Shown: positions 37,031 through 37,401 of the stretch, one piece after another
How positions within the stretch are numbered: the first letter of the stretch is position 1
Layout: each line of letters begins with the position of its first letter
Source of the DNA: a virus
IMG/VR virus record: IMGVR_UViG_3300042565_001917
Span: 1-37,401 of that record
Length of the DNA: 37,401 nt
Direction: 5' to 3' (one strand)
Notes under the pieces: model-generated
Databases searched by the model: none
The model's input: only the letters and a program-made list of their open reading frames with translations
Told to the model about the DNA's origin: nothing
Position numbers and translations under genes: made by a program

Positions 37031-37401
37031 TCACACAAGCGGGATGAGCTCTTGGCACAGCGTAGATGCGTGCGATTGGAGCAAGACGATCGAGTATTTG
37101 TCGGTCCCGTCGATTGCCGCATACGCGGCCATGCGCCCGCCGAGCGCGGCCGTCCCGGTCTGGATGAAATCGGTCGCTGTGTACGGAGAGAACACGCGAT
37201 TCTTCGAGTCGAATCTGAAGATCTGATTCAGCGCTGAAGCGGTGTAGACGTTGACGTACGTGTAGCGACCCTCCTGATCTGCCGGCGCCGGAGCGCCCGT
37301 AGTGCCAGTGCCGAAGGCGTTGACGTTGCCGTCATACGTAATCGCGCCGGTCCACGTGCCAGTGATCGATCCAGCGATGTCGAGGACGTCTAGAGTGACC
37401 G
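37031..37401 (-). CDS. 3' part of the 539-codon tail protein (copy B, cut by window edge)
   Basis: This frame encodes the last ~123 residues of the protein at 213-1832 and ends at the same place (...QELIPLV). Among several base differences only one residue differs in the compared part (R-F-D-S-K-N instead of R-F-D-A-K-N). The 5' part lies beyond the window edge. Confidence 0.85.
   Translation of the reverse strand, partial: VTLDVLDIAGSITGTWTGAITYDGNVNAFGTGTTGAPAPADQEGRYTYVNVYTASALNQIFRFDSKNRVFSPYTATDFIQTGTAALGGRMAAYAAIDGTDKYSIVLLQSHASTLCQELIPLV

Larger units (their letters stand above)
36813..37401. repeat. Terminal near-repeat, copy B
   Basis: Counterpart of 1-583. It has a 6-base longer CAG run (36841-36850 region) and about 22 substitutions. 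It covers the start of the low-complexity gene, all of the 54-codon gene and the 3' part of the 539-codon gene. The structure suggests the window wraps once around a ~36.8 kb circle. Confidence 0.9.

Noticed and set aside
36813-37401. Repeats as long terminal repeats or insertion sequence ends
   Set aside because: They contain parts of phage virion genes in the same orientation and no transposase or inverted ends; the circular genome reading explains them better.
1-37401. CRISPR array
   Set aside because: No set of regularly spaced 21-40 base repeats was seen; the three 14-base repeats are irregularly spaced and lie in a coding frame.
1-37401. Integrase or transposase making this a temperate or Mu-like transposable phage
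   Set aside because: No tyrosine or serine recombinase and no MuA/MuB-like gene found despite Mu-type head genes and an excisionase-like HTH fold; lifestyle stays undecided.

Overview
The window looks like one nearly complete genome of a GC-rich, tailed, double-stranded DNA phage with non-contractile (siphovirus-type) tail genes. I see a terminase, portal, capsid, tail tube, tape measure and lysis gene. There is no tail sheath, integrase, transposase, DNA polymerase or rRNA, and no bacterial housekeeping gene. The host cannot be read from the sequence. The GC content and the membrane/lipoprotein-like lysis genes fit a GC-rich, probably Gram-negative bacterium, but this is inference.

The first 583 bases return at the end (36813-37401) at about 96% identity plus a 6-base indel, so the non-redundant unit is about 36.8 kb. 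Joining the ends makes the late genes one unbroken minus-strand unit. It runs from terminase (21.3 kb) through head, tail and tail-tip genes to position 1, then across the join through 36.9-32.6 kb, ending at the amidase endolysin. The two copies differ mostly at synonymous sites, which points to a circular or circularly permuted genome assembled from closely related variants rather than to sequencing error.

Layout in transcription order. (1) 30.2 kb to 21.9 kb, minus strand: early/middle genes. These are a small HTH regulator with a strong sigma70-like promoter, a sigma-region-4 protein with a DnaJ-like zinc motif, several small proteins, a beta-class DNA methyltransferase, a RuvC-like nuclease, a GNAT/Mom-like protein, an SF2 helicase, an HTH protein, and small genes behind two duplicated promoter/operator cassettes. 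The run ends at a strong intrinsic terminator (21783-21817). (2) 21.6 kb to 0 kb, minus: late genes. These are a zinc/HTH protein, TerS, TerL, a Mu gp29-like portal, an S49 protease with a scaffold-like tail, a decoration protein, a Mu gpT-like capsid, a CAT-anticodon tRNA, connector proteins, tail tube, a tail chaperone with a candidate -1 frameshift (AAACCCT), a short tape measure, and tail-tip and receptor-binding proteins. (3) 37.0 kb to 32.6 kb, minus: small virion proteins, membrane proteins, an Nmad1/DUF1599-like protein, a SprT-like protease, a metallophosphoesterase and an amidase. (4) 30.3-32.5 kb, plus: a recombination operon of YqaJ-type exonuclease, a protein whose gene carries three iteron-like repeats, a Rad52-like annealing protein and a small protein with an SSB-like acidic tail, closed by an intrinsic terminator.

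The head is a mosaic: the portal, capsid and connector families are those of phage Mu, but the protease is S49 type, the terminase is not the Mu type, and the tail is non-contractile. The recombination operon has the logic of lambda Red (exonuclease plus annealase plus ssDNA-binding partner). The methyltransferase, GNAT-like and Nmad1-like genes together suggest DNA modification. Most gene junctions are ATGA, GTGA or TAATG overlaps, implying translational coupling.
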